Positions 1 to 8,080 of a DNA stretch of 64,000 nt are shown in pieces (position 1 is the stretch's first letter; every line of letters starts with the position of its first letter). This DNA is from Roseomonas indoligenes. GTDB lineage: Bacteria; Pseudomonadota; Alphaproteobacteria; Acetobacterales; Acetobacteraceae. Made by a program: the position numbers and the translations under genes. Under the pieces are notes generated by a model. The model made no database searches, was not told the origin of the DNA, and was given only the letters and a program-made list of their open reading frames with translations. The stretch covers positions 414,394 to 478,393 of the forward strand of contig NZ_JAGIZA010000002.1 of NCBI RefSeq assembly GCF_017813365.1. The letters run 5' to 3'.

Positions 1-80
1 CAGTCGCGCGGCGCAAGCCCCTTAACCCTTCGAAAGCCTTCGCGGGTCATCCTGCCGCCCTCGCCGCAGGATGCAGCACC

Positions 81-776
81 ATGGATCACGGATCGCCGGC
101 CGGCCTTTCCCCGCTGGAACCCCTCAGCTTCAGCGCCACGGGCTTCCGGTTGAGGAATGTCTTTCCCACGCCCCTGCTGGTCGCCCCGGTGAACGGCGCG
201 GCGGCGTTGAACGCCGGGCTGCGCGCCGCGATCCTCGCCCGCGCCGCGCGGGAGGGTGGCGTGACCCGCAGCAACGATGGCGGCTGGCAGTCGGCCGATG
301 ACTTCTGGTCCTGGTCCGGTCCCGCCGGCGCTGCCCTGCTGGATGGCGTGACGCGCTTGGCGAACCGGTTCACCGCCATCCGCACGCCGGACGGGGCGGC
401 GCGGAAGGGCGTGATGACCTGGCGCAGTAACGCCTGGGCGAACGTGAACGGGGAGGGCCACGCCAACCACCCCCACCACCACCCCGGCGCCTACTGGTCC
501 GGCGTCTACTGGGTGGATGCCGGCGATGAGGTGGCGCAGGACGGCCCGGGCCCTGGCGGCGAGTTCGAGATGCACGACCCCCGCGGCATCCTCCCCGGCT
601 TCTCCGCCCCGCAGCTCCGCATGGCCATCCCCGGCTGCCTCAGCGCGGGGCTCACGGATTACGTCACGCCGCGGACCGGCACGGTGCTGCTCTTCCCGTC
701 CTGGCTGGTCCACGGCGTGCGGCGCTATTCCGGCATCCGCCCACGCATCTCGGTGGCCTTCAACCTCTCGGCGTGA
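81..776 (+). CDS. 2OG-Fe(II) oxygenase-like protein (TIGR02466-type)
   Basis: A 231-residue soluble protein. A histidine-rich stretch at residues 130-134 leads into WSGVYWVDAG. The C-terminal part reads LLFPSWLVHGV (His211) and then GIRPRISVAFN. This His...His...Arg pattern on a jelly-roll is typical of the TIGR02466 group of putative 2-oxoglutarate/Fe(II) oxygenases. HDPR at 165-168 fits the PR motif that usually precedes the second half. The substrate is unknown, and no neighbour hints at one. I chose the ATG at 81 because it begins just before the conserved region; an ATG at 71 opens a different, unrelated frame. The gene stands alone, in the same direction as the pseudouridine synthase downstream. 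Confidence 0.75.
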   Translation: MDHGSPAGLSPLEPLSFSATGFRLRNVFPTPLLVAPVNGAAALNAGLRAAILARAAREGGVTRSNDGGWQSADDFWSWSGPAGAALLDGVTRLANRFTAIRTPDGAARKGVMTWRSNAWANVNGEGHANHPHHHPGAYWSGVYWVDAGDEVAQDGPGPGGEFEMHDPRGILPGFSAPQLRMAIPGCLSAGLTDYVTPRTGTVLLFPSWLVHGVRRYSGIRPRISVAFNLSA

Positions 777-858
777 GCCTGGCCGAGGCGGTGGCCCGGG
801 CGAAAGGGACCACTCCGGCCTCGACGCGCGCCGCCGCCGTCGCTACCTGCACCGCATC

Positions 859-1833
859 ATGCCAGCCACCCTTGCCACCGTCGCGTCCGATGAGGCGGAT
901 CTCCGCCTCGACCGCTGGTTCCGCCGCCACCATCCCCAACTCACCCAGGGGGCGCTGCAGAAGATGCTGCGCACCGGGCAGATCAAGGTGGATGGCAAGC
1001 GGGCGGAGACGAACACCCGCCTCCTGCCTGGCCAGGAGATCCGCGTGCCGCCGATGCCGGACACCCCGGCCCCGATGCCGGACCGCCCCGCCGTGTCCGA
1101 GCGCGACGCGGCGATGCTGGAGCGGATGGTGATCTACCGCGACGATTCCGTGATCGCGCTGGACAAGCCCCATGGCCTGCCCGTGCAGGGCGGGCCGAAC
1201 ATCGCGCGCCACCTGGACGGCATGCTGGATGCGCTGCGCTTCGGGGCTGAGGATCGCCCCCGCCTCGTCCACCGGCTGGACCGGGACACCTCCGGCGTCC
1301 TTCTCCTCGCCCGCAGCCCCGGTGCGGCGGCGAAGCTGGCCGCCGCCTTCCGGGGCCGGGACGCGCAGAAGACATACTGGGCCCTGGTGGTCGGCCGCCC
1401 GCACCCGCTGGCCGGGCGCATCAACATGCCCCTGGCGAAACAGGGCGGCCCGCGCGGGGAGCGCATGGGACCGGCCGAGGAAGGGGAGGACGGTGCCCAC
1501 GCCATCACCGACTTCCGCGTGGTGGACAATGCCCGCAAGCACGTCTCCTGGCTGGAGATGCAGCCGCATACCGGCCGCACCCACCAGCTCCGCGTCCACG
1601 CCGCCTCGGCGCTGAAGACCCCGATCCTGGGGGACGGTAAATACGGTGGCGCCGCAGCCCATCTGGAGGGGATGTCGGATCTCCTCCACCTCCACGCCCG
1701 CTCCATCGAGCTGCCGCACCCGGAGGGCGGCACCCTCTCCGTCTCCGCGCCGCTGCCGCCCCATATGAACGAGAGCTTCGAGTTCCTCGGCTTCGACCGG
1801 CCGCGCACCCCGCCCGCGCGCCGGACGCGCTGA
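859..1833 (+). CDS. RluA-family rRNA/tRNA pseudouridine synthase
   Basis: A 324-residue enzyme that isomerises uridine to pseudouridine in RNA. It has an N-terminal S4 RNA-binding domain (about residues 14-65, RLDRWFRRHHPQL then KMLRTGQIKVDG) and the RluA catalytic block HRLDRDTSGVLLL, with the catalytic aspartate at about 141. Further on are the GRTHQLRVH and PILGDGKYGG motifs of the family. The frame is open much further upstream (from 517), but that part overlaps the previous gene and has no family similarity, so the ATG at 859 is the better start. RluC (S4-containing, 23S rRNA) is the nearest well-known relative; I cannot tell the exact target uridine. Confidence 0.88.
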   Translation: MPATLATVASDEADLRLDRWFRRHHPQLTQGALQKMLRTGQIKVDGKRAETNTRLLPGQEIRVPPMPDTPAPMPDRPAVSERDAAMLERMVIYRDDSVIALDKPHGLPVQGGPNIARHLDGMLDALRFGAEDRPRLVHRLDRDTSGVLLLARSPGAAAKLAAAFRGRDAQKTYWALVVGRPHPLAGRINMPLAKQGGPRGERMGPAEEGEDGAHAITDFRVVDNARKHVSWLEMQPHTGRTHQLRVHAASALKTPILGDGKYGGAAAHLEGMSDLLHLHARSIELPHPEGGTLSVSAPLPPHMNESFEFLGFDRPRTPPARRTR

Positions 1834-1852
1834 CAGTCCCGGGAAGGCACCC

Positions 1853-4414
1853 ATGAGCGAATCCGCGCGATCCCGGCGCCGCTTGCGCCCCTGGCTCATC
1901 GGCCTCGGGGTGGTCGTGGTGGGCCTTCCCGTCGCCGGCTATGCCGCCCTCTGGGCCTTGGTCCGATCCGATGCCGCGCGCCCCCGGCTGGAGGCGGCGA
2001 TAGAAGCCGCGACCGGTCGCCGCCTGACCCTGTCCGGGCCCGTCACCCTGCGCCCGGCGCTGGTGCCGACGATCGCGCTGGAGGGCCCGGTTTTCGCCAA
2101 TGTCCCCGGCGGCTCCCGCCCGGAAATGCTGCGCGCTCGCCGGATCGAGGCCGAGGTCGCCCTCATTCCCCTCCTCTCGCGGGAGGTGAAGATCCGCCGC
2201 ATCGCGCTGGTGGAGCCCGACCTGCTGCTGGAGATCGACGCCCAGGGGCGCGGGAACTGGCAGTTCAACCGCGCCCGCCCGGACGCGCCTGCCCCCGCGA
2301 ACCCCATCCCCGCCGAGCCATCCCGCCCCTTCGGCATCGCCGTGGACGCCGTGACGATCGAGCGCGGCCGCATCACCTGGCGGGCGCCCGGCCAGGAGGA
2401 GGTGGTGGAGCTTCCCCGCCTGGTGCTCCGCGCCTCCGACAAGGCGATCCTCGCGGAAGGCCAGGCGATCGCGCGCGGGCTGACCGCGACGATCAACGGC
2501 GGCACCGGCCCACTCGCCGCCCTGCTGGCCGACCAGCCTGGGGAATGGCCCTTCCGCCTGGGCCTTTCCGTGCCGGGCATGAACGCGGAGGCGAATGGCG
2601 CCCTGACGCTGCCGTTCCAGCCCGCGGGATGGCGCGCCCGGCTGGCCGCCACCGCCGACAGCACGGCCCGCCTCGCCCCCCTCCTGCCGGGCACCGCCTT
2701 GCCGGAGGCGCGCAACCTCTCCCTCGTCGCGGAGGCGGATGGCGCCCGGGGCCTTTCCAGCCTTCACGCCTCGGTGGCGGAGGCGCAGGCCGCGGCCGGT
2801 GGCCGCGCCCTCGCCCTCGGGCCTGTCCAGCTGGACGCGGGCGCGCCGGAGGCGCCAATCACCCTCACCGGCACGCTGCGCCTGGGCGAGCTGCCGGTCA
2901 CGCTGAACGCCACGGGCCCGACCCTGGCCGCCGCGCGGGGCGAGGGCGCCCTGCCGCTGGCCGTCCGCCTGGAGGCCGAGGGGCTGGCCGCCTCCGCCGA
3001 GGGCGCGCTCGCCCCGGGCCGGCAGATGGCGGGCACGGGCTGGGCCGTCTCCCTCCGCGCCGAGGACCTTCGCGCGCTCGGCACCCGGGCCGGCACCCCG
3101 AACCTGCCGCCGCTGCACGCGGCGAGCGCCACCTTCCGCCTGAACCTTTCCGCCGAGGGGGCCGATGTGCCGGACCTCGCCATCACCGCGCGGGAGGTGG
3201 CCGGGCGCGGCGCGCTGGCCTGGCGCCGGGCCGATCCTCTGCCGCGGCTGAACCTGCGCGTGTCCCTGAGCCGCCTCGACCTGGACGCGATCCGCGCCGC
3301 GCCAGCCCCTGCCGCCGCGCCCGCCACTCCGGCCCCCGCCGCACCGGTCCCTGCGCCACCAGCCCCCGCATCACCAGCCCCGGCCGCGCCCGCCCCGGCT
3401 GCCCGGGCGGACACGCGGGTCATCCCCGACCAGCCGATCGACCTCGCCGCCATCCGGGACGTGCCTTTTGCCCTGGACGCGGATGGCGACGTCGCCGTGC
3501 TGCGCCTGCATGGCGCGGACTGGCGGAACGTCTCCCTACGCGCCGTGCTGGACGGCAAGGCGCTGAGGGTGGAGCGCTTCGCCGCCGCCACCCCGGGCGG
3601 TCCCGTCAGCGGTGCGCTTACCGCCGAGGCCGGGGGCGCCGCGCCGCGCCTCTCCCTCGATCTCCGCAGCGGGGAGGGCGGGGTGGACCCGGCGCCGCTC
3701 CTCGCGGCTTTCGGCATCGCCTCGCCCGTTACGGGCAAGGGTGCGCTGGATATCTCCCTGCGCGGGGAGGGGGCGGGGACCCGTGCCCTGGCCGGAAGCC
3801 TCGCCGGCCATCTCGGCCTGGCGATGACGGGGGGGCGGATTGAGCCGCGCCTGCTCACCGGCGCCACCCAGGCCCTGCGCGGCATCGTGCCGGAGAATGC
3901 GGTGGGCGGCGCGGCGGAGATCCGCTGCCTCGCCCTGCGCTTCGACCTTGAGAAAGGCGTCGCCCAGTCCCGCGCCCTGCTGGTGCAGACCGGCGTGGCG
4001 AATATCGGCGGCGCCGGCGCCGCGAATCTCGGGGACGAGACCCTGGCCTTCCGCCTGCGCCCGGTGATCCGGGTGGGGGATGTTTCGCTCACCACTCCGC
4101 TCGGCATCACCGGCCGCTTCGGCAATCCGCGCTTCTCGGTGGACCCGAACGCGGCGACCGCGGCGGCGGTGGGCGTGCTGGGCGGGCTGGCGCAGCGGTC
4201 CCGCGATGGAGACACGGCGGCCGTCGGCGCGCTGGTGGAGGGGCTGCTGGGCGGCCGCAACGCCGCGCCGCCCGCGGCCGACTGTGCGGGGCAGCTGGCC
4301 CTGGCCCGCGGCGCGGCCCCGGCCGTGGGCACCCCGCCCGCCGCCCCGGCGGAGGATCACCGGGAACGGCGCCCGCAGATGCAGGACCTGCTGCGGGGCC
4401 TGCTGGGGCGCTAG
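1853..4414 (+). CDS. AsmA family protein
   Basis: An 853-residue protein anchored by one N-terminal membrane segment (about residues 13-36) after an Arg-rich start. The rest should be periplasmic. The N-terminal half carries the AsmA signature region (ATGRRLTLSGPVTL, RIEAEVALIPLLSREVKI, then GNWQF), and the C-terminal third looks like the AsmA_2 repeat-groove domain. A linker of roughly 40 residues around 485-525 is almost only Ala and Pro, splitting the protein into two parts. AsmA-like proteins are thought to work in outer-membrane phospholipid transport and envelope homeostasis. It starts 19 nt after the pseudouridine synthase and may be cotranscribed with it. Confidence 0.85.
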   Translation: MSESARSRRRLRPWLIGLGVVVVGLPVAGYAALWALVRSDAARPRLEAAIEAATGRRLTLSGPVTLRPALVPTIALEGPVFANVPGGSRPEMLRARRIEAEVALIPLLSREVKIRRIALVEPDLLLEIDAQGRGNWQFNRARPDAPAPANPIPAEPSRPFGIAVDAVTIERGRITWRAPGQEEVVELPRLVLRASDKAILAEGQAIARGLTATINGGTGPLAALLADQPGEWPFRLGLSVPGMNAEANGALTLPFQPAGWRARLAATADSTARLAPLLPGTALPEARNLSLVAEADGARGLSSLHASVAEAQAAAGGRALALGPVQLDAGAPEAPITLTGTLRLGELPVTLNATGPTLAAARGEGALPLAVRLEAEGLAASAEGALAPGRQMAGTGWAVSLRAEDLRALGTRAGTPNLPPLHAASATFRLNLSAEGADVPDLAITAREVAGRGALAWRRADPLPRLNLRVSLSRLDLDAIRAAPAPAAAPATPAPAAPVPAPPAPASPAPAAPAPAARADTRVIPDQPIDLAAIRDVPFALDADGDVAVLRLHGADWRNVSLRAVLDGKALRVERFAAATPGGPVSGALTAEAGGAAPRLSLDLRSGEGGVDPAPLLAAFGIASPVTGKGALDISLRGEGAGTRALAGSLAGHLGLAMTGGRIEPRLLTGATQALRGIVPENAVGGAAEIRCLALRFDLEKGVAQSRALLVQTGVANIGGAGAANLGDETLAFRLRPVIRVGDVSLTTPLGITGRFGNPRFSVDPNAATAAAVGVLGGLAQRSRDGDTAAVGALVEGLLGGRNAAPPAADCAGQLALARGAAPAVGTPPAAPAEDHRERRPQMQDLLRGLLGR

Positions 4415-4439
4415 GCGCGCGGCGGAAAGAAGTTCCGGA

Positions 4440-4512
4440 TGGGCCGGGCAGGAATCGAACCCGCAACCAAGCCGTTATGAGCGGCCAGCTCTAACCGTTG
4501 AGCTACCGGCCC
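4440..4512 (-). tRNA. tRNA-Ile2(CAU)
   Basis: The minus strand folds into a full cloverleaf. The 7-bp acceptor is GGGCCGG/CCGGCCC, the D arm AGCTC/GAGC, the anticodon loop CTCATAA and the T arm GCGGG-TTCGATT-CCTGC. The anticodon is CAU. The short D loop and the variable/T region (CTTGGTTGCGGGTTC) resemble the lysidine-modified isoleucine tRNA (E. coli ileX type) more than elongator Met, so I call it Ile2; this would need tilS-dependent modification. The discriminator is A, and no CCA is encoded (the next bases read TCC). Confidence 0.85.
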
Positions 4513-4537
4513 ATCCAGGTGGCTCCTTAGAACAGGG

Positions 4538-5821
4538 TCAGGTCCCGAGGAAGGTGCGGATCGCACCCTCGGCCTGCGCCATGCCGGCCACGCCCTCCAG
4601 ATGGCCCAGCCCGCCCTGCAACTCCACCAGCGTCACCGGGCGCCCGGCCTTGCGGACCGCCTCGGCCAGTTCGCGCCCGTAGGTCACGGGGAAGATCCGG
4701 TCCCCGGACGATGGCAGCACCAGCCAGCTCGCCTTGCTGCGGGCAAGGGCGGCGTCGATGTCCGGGACCTCGTTCAGGAAGAGCTGGTTGGCCCGGGTGA
4801 GATAGAGGAAGGCGTTGGCATCCGCCGTCCTGGCGCGGGCCGTGGCGGCATCGTCCAGGAACTTCTCCACGGCGAAGCCGTCGCCGATGCGGCGCGCGGG
4901 ATCCTGGCCCTCGATCGGCTTGCGGCCGAACCCTGTCAGGGAGCCGCGGTCCCGCGCCTGGAGGGTGACGATCTTCAGCGCCTCCGCCAGGCCGCGCGTC
5001 GGCTGGTCCCGGCCCTGGCCGTAGTAGTCGCCGCCCCGCCAGTTCGGGTCGTTGCGGATGGGAACCTCCCAGATCTCCATCCAGCCCAGCAGGAAGGCGT
5101 CGAACTCGCCGGTTCCCACCGCGGGCATCACGCGCTCCACCATGTCAGGATAGGCGAGGGCCCATTCGATCGCCTGCAGCGCGCCCATGGAGGGGCCGGC
5201 GACCAGCGCCAGGCGCTTCACACCAAGGCTGCCCAGCAACAGCTTCTGCACTTCGATGAAGTCCCGCATGGAGACCACCGGGTAGTTCATCCCGAAGGGC
5301 CGGCCGGTCTTGGGGTCGATGGTGGCGGGGCCGGTGCTGGTGGTGCCGGGGGTGTTGTTGTTCCCGTCGTTGATGTTGAGGTTCACCAGCGTGTCGGAGG
5401 AGACGACGAAGAAGCGGTTCGTGTCGATCGCCTTGCCCGGGCCGACGATGTCGTCCCAGTAGCCCGCCGGGCCGCCCGGGGCGTAGCGCCCGAAGGCGTG
5501 GCTATTGGCGGAGAAGAAGTGGGTGATGAGCACGGCGTTGTCGCCCGCCGCGTTCAGCGTGCCGGCGGTCTGGTAGCCGATACGGGCATTCGGCACGGTG
5601 CCGCCGCCGCGGGTGCGGTATTCCCCGGCCTCGAAGACCTGCTTGCGGACGATCAGCGGCTCTGCCGCCGGTGCTGCGGGCCGGGCCCCTTGCGGCGCCC
5701 CCTGTGCCGCTGCCCCTTGGGCGGAGGCGCGTCGGGCGCTCGGTGCGGCCGCGGCGACGAGCGCGGCGGCGGCCATCAGGGCGCGTCGGAGGACCGGTGC
5801 GGTCAAGGCTTTCCCTCCCAT
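4538..5821 (-). CDS. Exported alpha/beta hydrolase of the homoserine acetyltransferase (MetX) fold
   Basis: A 427-residue alpha/beta-hydrolase-fold protein resembling homoserine O-acetyltransferase. It has the long MetX-like insert ([15 protein letters not shown], then [14 protein letters not shown]), a nucleophile elbow GPSMGALQ with Ser211, an acid candidate in SSGDRIFPV near 374 and a His in GLGHLEG near 407. Unlike cytoplasmic MetX it starts with an evident signal peptide ([16 protein letters not shown]...ARRASAQ), so it should act in the periplasm. There it could not easily use acetyl-CoA, and hydrolysis of an ester or amide is more likely. It reads away from ppa and towards tRNA-Ile2. 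Confidence 0.75.
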   Translation of the reverse strand: MGGKALTAPVLRRALMAAAALVAAAAPSARRASAQGAAAQGAPQGARPAAPAAEPLIVRKQVFEAGEYRTRGGGTVPNARIGYQTAGTLNAAGDNAVLITHFFSANSHAFGRYAPGGPAGYWDDIVGPGKAIDTNRFFVVSSDTLVNLNINDGNNNTPGTTSTGPATIDPKTGRPFGMNYPVVSMRDFIEVQKLLLGSLGVKRLALVAGPSMGALQAIEWALAYPDMVERVMPAVGTGEFDAFLLGWMEIWEVPIRNDPNWRGGDYYGQGRDQPTRGLAEALKIVTLQARDRGSLTGFGRKPIEGQDPARRIGDGFAVEKFLDDAATARARTADANAFLYLTRANQLFLNEVPDIDAALARSKASWLVLPSSGDRIFPVTYGRELAEAVRKAGRPVTLVELQGGLGHLEGVAGMAQAEGAIRTFLGT

Positions 5822-5961
5822 CGGGTGTTTGCGGGCATGCTGGCGGGGGCTGCGGCGCCCGTCCAGCGCGTGAATTGCGGGAGAAAGCGGGCACTGCTAA
5901 GGCGCCAGGACATTTCGTCGCATTCCGCGCCGATGCGCTACAGCAAACCCAGGATCGTCGC

Positions 5962-6486
5962 ATGAATCCCAGCCTGATCCCGACCGGCAAGGCCCCGCCC
6001 TACGACATCAACGTCGTGATCGAAATCCCCGAGGGCTCCGCGGTGAAGTATGAGCTGGACAAGGACACCGGGGCGGTCGTGGTGGACCGCTTCCTCTTCA
6101 CCCCCATGGCCTATCCCGCGGCCTATGGCTTCATCCCCGGCACCATCGCCGATGATGGCGACCCGACCGACGCGCTGGTGCTGATCCCCGCCCCCGTGGT
6201 GCCGGGCTGCGTGATCCGCTGCCGCCCGATCGGCGTGCTGCTGATGGAGGACGAGGCAGGGCAGGACGAGAAGCTTGTCTGCGTGCCGCACGACAAGATC
6301 CATCCCTACTACTCCGACATCAAGTCGTGCGACGATCTGCCGAAGATCACCAAGCAGCAGATTGAGCACTTCTTCTCCCGCTACAAGGACCTGGAGCCGG
6401 GCAAGTGGGTGAAGATCACGGGCTGGGGCAGCGCCGAGAAGGCTGCCGAGCTGATCGAGACCGGCGTCAAGGCCGCCGCCAAGTAG
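5962..6486 (+). CDS. ppa: Inorganic pyrophosphatase
   Basis: A 174-residue class I pyrophosphatase that hydrolyses pyrophosphate from biosynthetic reactions in the cytoplasm. The family sequence is obvious: [35 protein letters not shown], then [10 protein letters not shown] with the Mg-binding aspartates, and [12 protein letters not shown]. The length matches the bacterial hexameric enzyme (about 175). The frame is open upstream to 5671, but the ATG at 5962 coincides with the conserved N-terminus ([19 protein letters not shown]). A small GTG-start gene follows after one base. Confidence 0.96.
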   Translation: MNPSLIPTGKAPPYDINVVIEIPEGSAVKYELDKDTGAVVVDRFLFTPMAYPAAYGFIPGTIADDGDPTDALVLIPAPVVPGCVIRCRPIGVLLMEDEAGQDEKLVCVPHDKIHPYYSDIKSCDDLPKITKQQIEHFFSRYKDLEPGKWVKITGWGSAEKAAELIETGVKAAAK

Positions 6487-6487
6487 C

Positions 6488-6820
6488 GTGACGCAGGGGC
6501 TGCCACCCGGCATCGGGCCGGGCCGCCCCAACCGACTGGGGAGGACGGGAATCGTCCTCCTCACCCTGGTGACGCTCGTCGCCTGGGCGCCCCTGCTCTC
6601 CGTCCTCTTCACCGCCGCGGTGGCCGATGCGCTGGGCTGCCGCGTGCACGAGGGCTTCCCCACCCCTTGCCCCAGCCGGTTCGGCGACCTGGGGGAGCTT
6701 CTCTACACTACGGGCGTGATGGGCTGGCTCATGCTGGTGACCGGCCCCTTCATGCTCGCCACGGGCGTGATCTGGCCGGTGCTGCTGATCGTCCGGATCT
6801 GCCGCCGCTTCCGGGGCTGA
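6488..6820 (+). CDS. Small two-span membrane protein, unknown function
   Basis: A 110-residue protein with two clear hydrophobic helices: about residues 20-45 (GIVLLTLVTLVAWAPLLSVLF) and about 76-102 (GWLMLVTGPFMLATGVIWPVLLIV). It ends in a basic tail, RICRRFRG. A loop with two cysteines lies between the helices. It starts with GTG one base after the ppa stop, so it is probably translated from the ppa transcript. I do not recognise the family. Confidence 0.65.
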   Translation: MTQGLPPGIGPGRPNRLGRTGIVLLTLVTLVAWAPLLSVLFTAAVADALGCRVHEGFPTPCPSRFGDLGELLYTTGVMGWLMLVTGPFMLATGVIWPVLLIVRICRRFRG

Positions 6821-6888
6821 GCCCCCCAGTTGCGGCGCGCGCGAGGCGGGCGGATGATCCCGGCCGGAACGATCCGGGTGATACAGAC

Positions 6889-7350
6889 ATGCGCCTTCCC
6901 ATGATTCTCGGCGGCCTCGCGCTCGCCTTTGCCGCGGGTCTTTACGCGGACCGAATCCTTCCCCAGGCCGAGGCGCAGCCGGCGGCCACGGCGATGGCGC
7001 CGCGCATCGTCAACCTCATGGCGCTGACGGATGACGAGATCGGGCCGCTGATCAACAACACCGACCTTCGCTCCCGCCTCCTCGTCTCCGCGCCGGAGGG
7101 CACGGTGGCCGTGCAGAGCGGGAACGTGCTGAAGCACTTCCACGCGAATGCCGACGAGATCCAGTACATCCTGGACGGTAGCGGCAGCTTCTGGCTGGGC
7201 GACCGGGAGGTGCAGGTGAAGCCGGGCGACTTCATCGTCATCCCCCGCGGCACGCACCACGCCGGATCGCGCGCCAGCACGGGGCGGTTCCGCGCCATCG
7301 CGATCAAGCTGCCGCCGCAGCAGCCGAACGACACGCATCCCGTGCCCTAG
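6889..7350 (+). CDS. Exported cupin-domain protein
   Basis: A 153-residue protein with an N-terminal signal or anchor (PMILGGLALAFAAGLYADRI) and a single cupin barrel: LKHFHANADEIQYILDGSG is cupin motif 1 (His, His, Glu) and GDFIVIPRGTHHAG is motif 2. It probably binds a metal in the periplasm; the substrate is unknown. The ATG at 6889 gives the signal-like N-terminus, whereas the longer open frame from 6667 overlaps the previous gene. Its stop codon shares the tetranucleotide CTAG with the stop of the convergent small gene at 7347..7526. Confidence 0.75.
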   Translation: MRLPMILGGLALAFAAGLYADRILPQAEAQPAATAMAPRIVNLMALTDDEIGPLINNTDLRSRLLVSAPEGTVAVQSGNVLKHFHANADEIQYILDGSGSFWLGDREVQVKPGDFIVIPRGTHHAGSRASTGRFRAIAIKLPPQQPNDTHPVP

Positions 7351-7526
7351 GACTTGGAGGGGCGGTCCTTCCCGTCCGGCTCGCCCGTCCACTCGTCGGT
7401 GATAAGGCCCTGGTCCTCGCTGATCCGGTCCACCTCCTCCTTCGAGGGCGGGCGCGGGATGGGGACCGGGGTGGCCTCATCGGGCCCGTAATCGGCCTTG
7501 GGGCCTTCCGGTGGCCGGTCGCTCAT
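7347..7526 (-). CDS. Small hydrophilic protein, unknown function
   Basis: A 59-residue, Pro- and Asp/Glu-rich, apparently disordered protein beginning MSDRPPEGPKADYG and ending in a basic DRPSKS. The ATG at 7526 follows a purine-rich GGAGACCAGC stretch; an in-frame ATG 15 nt upstream (MEETSMSDR) is an alternative start. It overlaps the convergent cupin gene by four bases, both stopping inside CTAG. Coding is supported by the biased amino-acid composition and tight packing. I do not recognise a family. Confidence 0.5.
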   Translation of the reverse strand: MSDRPPEGPKADYGPDEATPVPIPRPPSKEEVDRISEDQGLITDEWTGEPDGKDRPSKS

Positions 7527-7606
7527 GCTGGTCTCCTCCATCCCTGCCTCCCTGGAACGGGCGGGAATGCCGGGTGGTTGTCCCGGGCGGCGAAGAGGAG
7601 ATGCGG

Positions 7607-8047
7607 ATGAGCGAGACACCCCGGCAGATGAACGGCGCCTGCCACTGCGGCACGGTGCGCTTCGAGGTGACTCTCGCGGACGGCATCAAGACGGCCCGCC
7701 GCTGCAACTGCTCGATCTGCCGGATGCGGGGCGCGGTGGTGGTCTCGGCGGCAACGGACGGGGTGCGGGTCGTCTCGGGGGAGGAGTCGCTCGGCACCTA
7801 CAGCTTCAACACGGGCACGGCGAAGCACCACTTCTGCACGCACTGTGGCATCTACACGCACCACCAGCGCCGCTCGACCCCCGGTCAGTTCGGCGTGAAC
7901 CTGGCCTGCCTGGAGGGGATGAGCCCCTTCGACCTGGAGGAGGTGCCGGTGCTGGACGGCGTCCGCCACCCTTCCGACAATGGCGGCGTGTCGCGGCTGG
8001 CCGGGGTCCTGCACTTTACGCCGGCTGATGAGGCCGGATCGCCTTGA
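7607..8047 (+). CDS. GFA-family (glutathione-dependent formaldehyde-activating-like) protein
   Basis: A 146-residue zinc protein of the GFA/CENP-V fold. The zinc ligands are visible as GACHCGTVRFE (Cys12, Cys14), RRCNCSICRM (Cys33, 35, 38) and HFCTHCGIYTHH. The family is named after an enzyme joining formaldehyde to glutathione, but most members have no proven reaction, and I make no claim about this one. An ATG also lies at 7601, but the AGAGGAG ribosome site touches that codon directly and is correctly spaced (6 nt) for the ATG at 7607. Confidence 0.82.
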   Translation: MSETPRQMNGACHCGTVRFEVTLADGIKTARRCNCSICRMRGAVVVSAATDGVRVVSGEESLGTYSFNTGTAKHHFCTHCGIYTHHQRRSTPGQFGVNLACLEGMSPFDLEEVPVLDGVRHPSDNGGVSRLAGVLHFTPADEAGSP

Positions 8048-8077
8048 AGCGGCCCCGCCCCGGGCGGGCGACGCTTC
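8046..8077. terminator. Possible bidirectional hairpin terminator
   Basis: Between the convergent GFA and rarA genes, GAAGCG (8046-8051) pairs with CGCTTC (8072-8077), and an inner CGCCC/GGGCG pair (8056-8060 with 8066-8070) extends the stem. There is no T-tract, and the first base lies in the GFA stop codon. The position fits a terminator; the evidence is structural only. Confidence 0.3.
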
Positions 8078-8080
8078 GGT

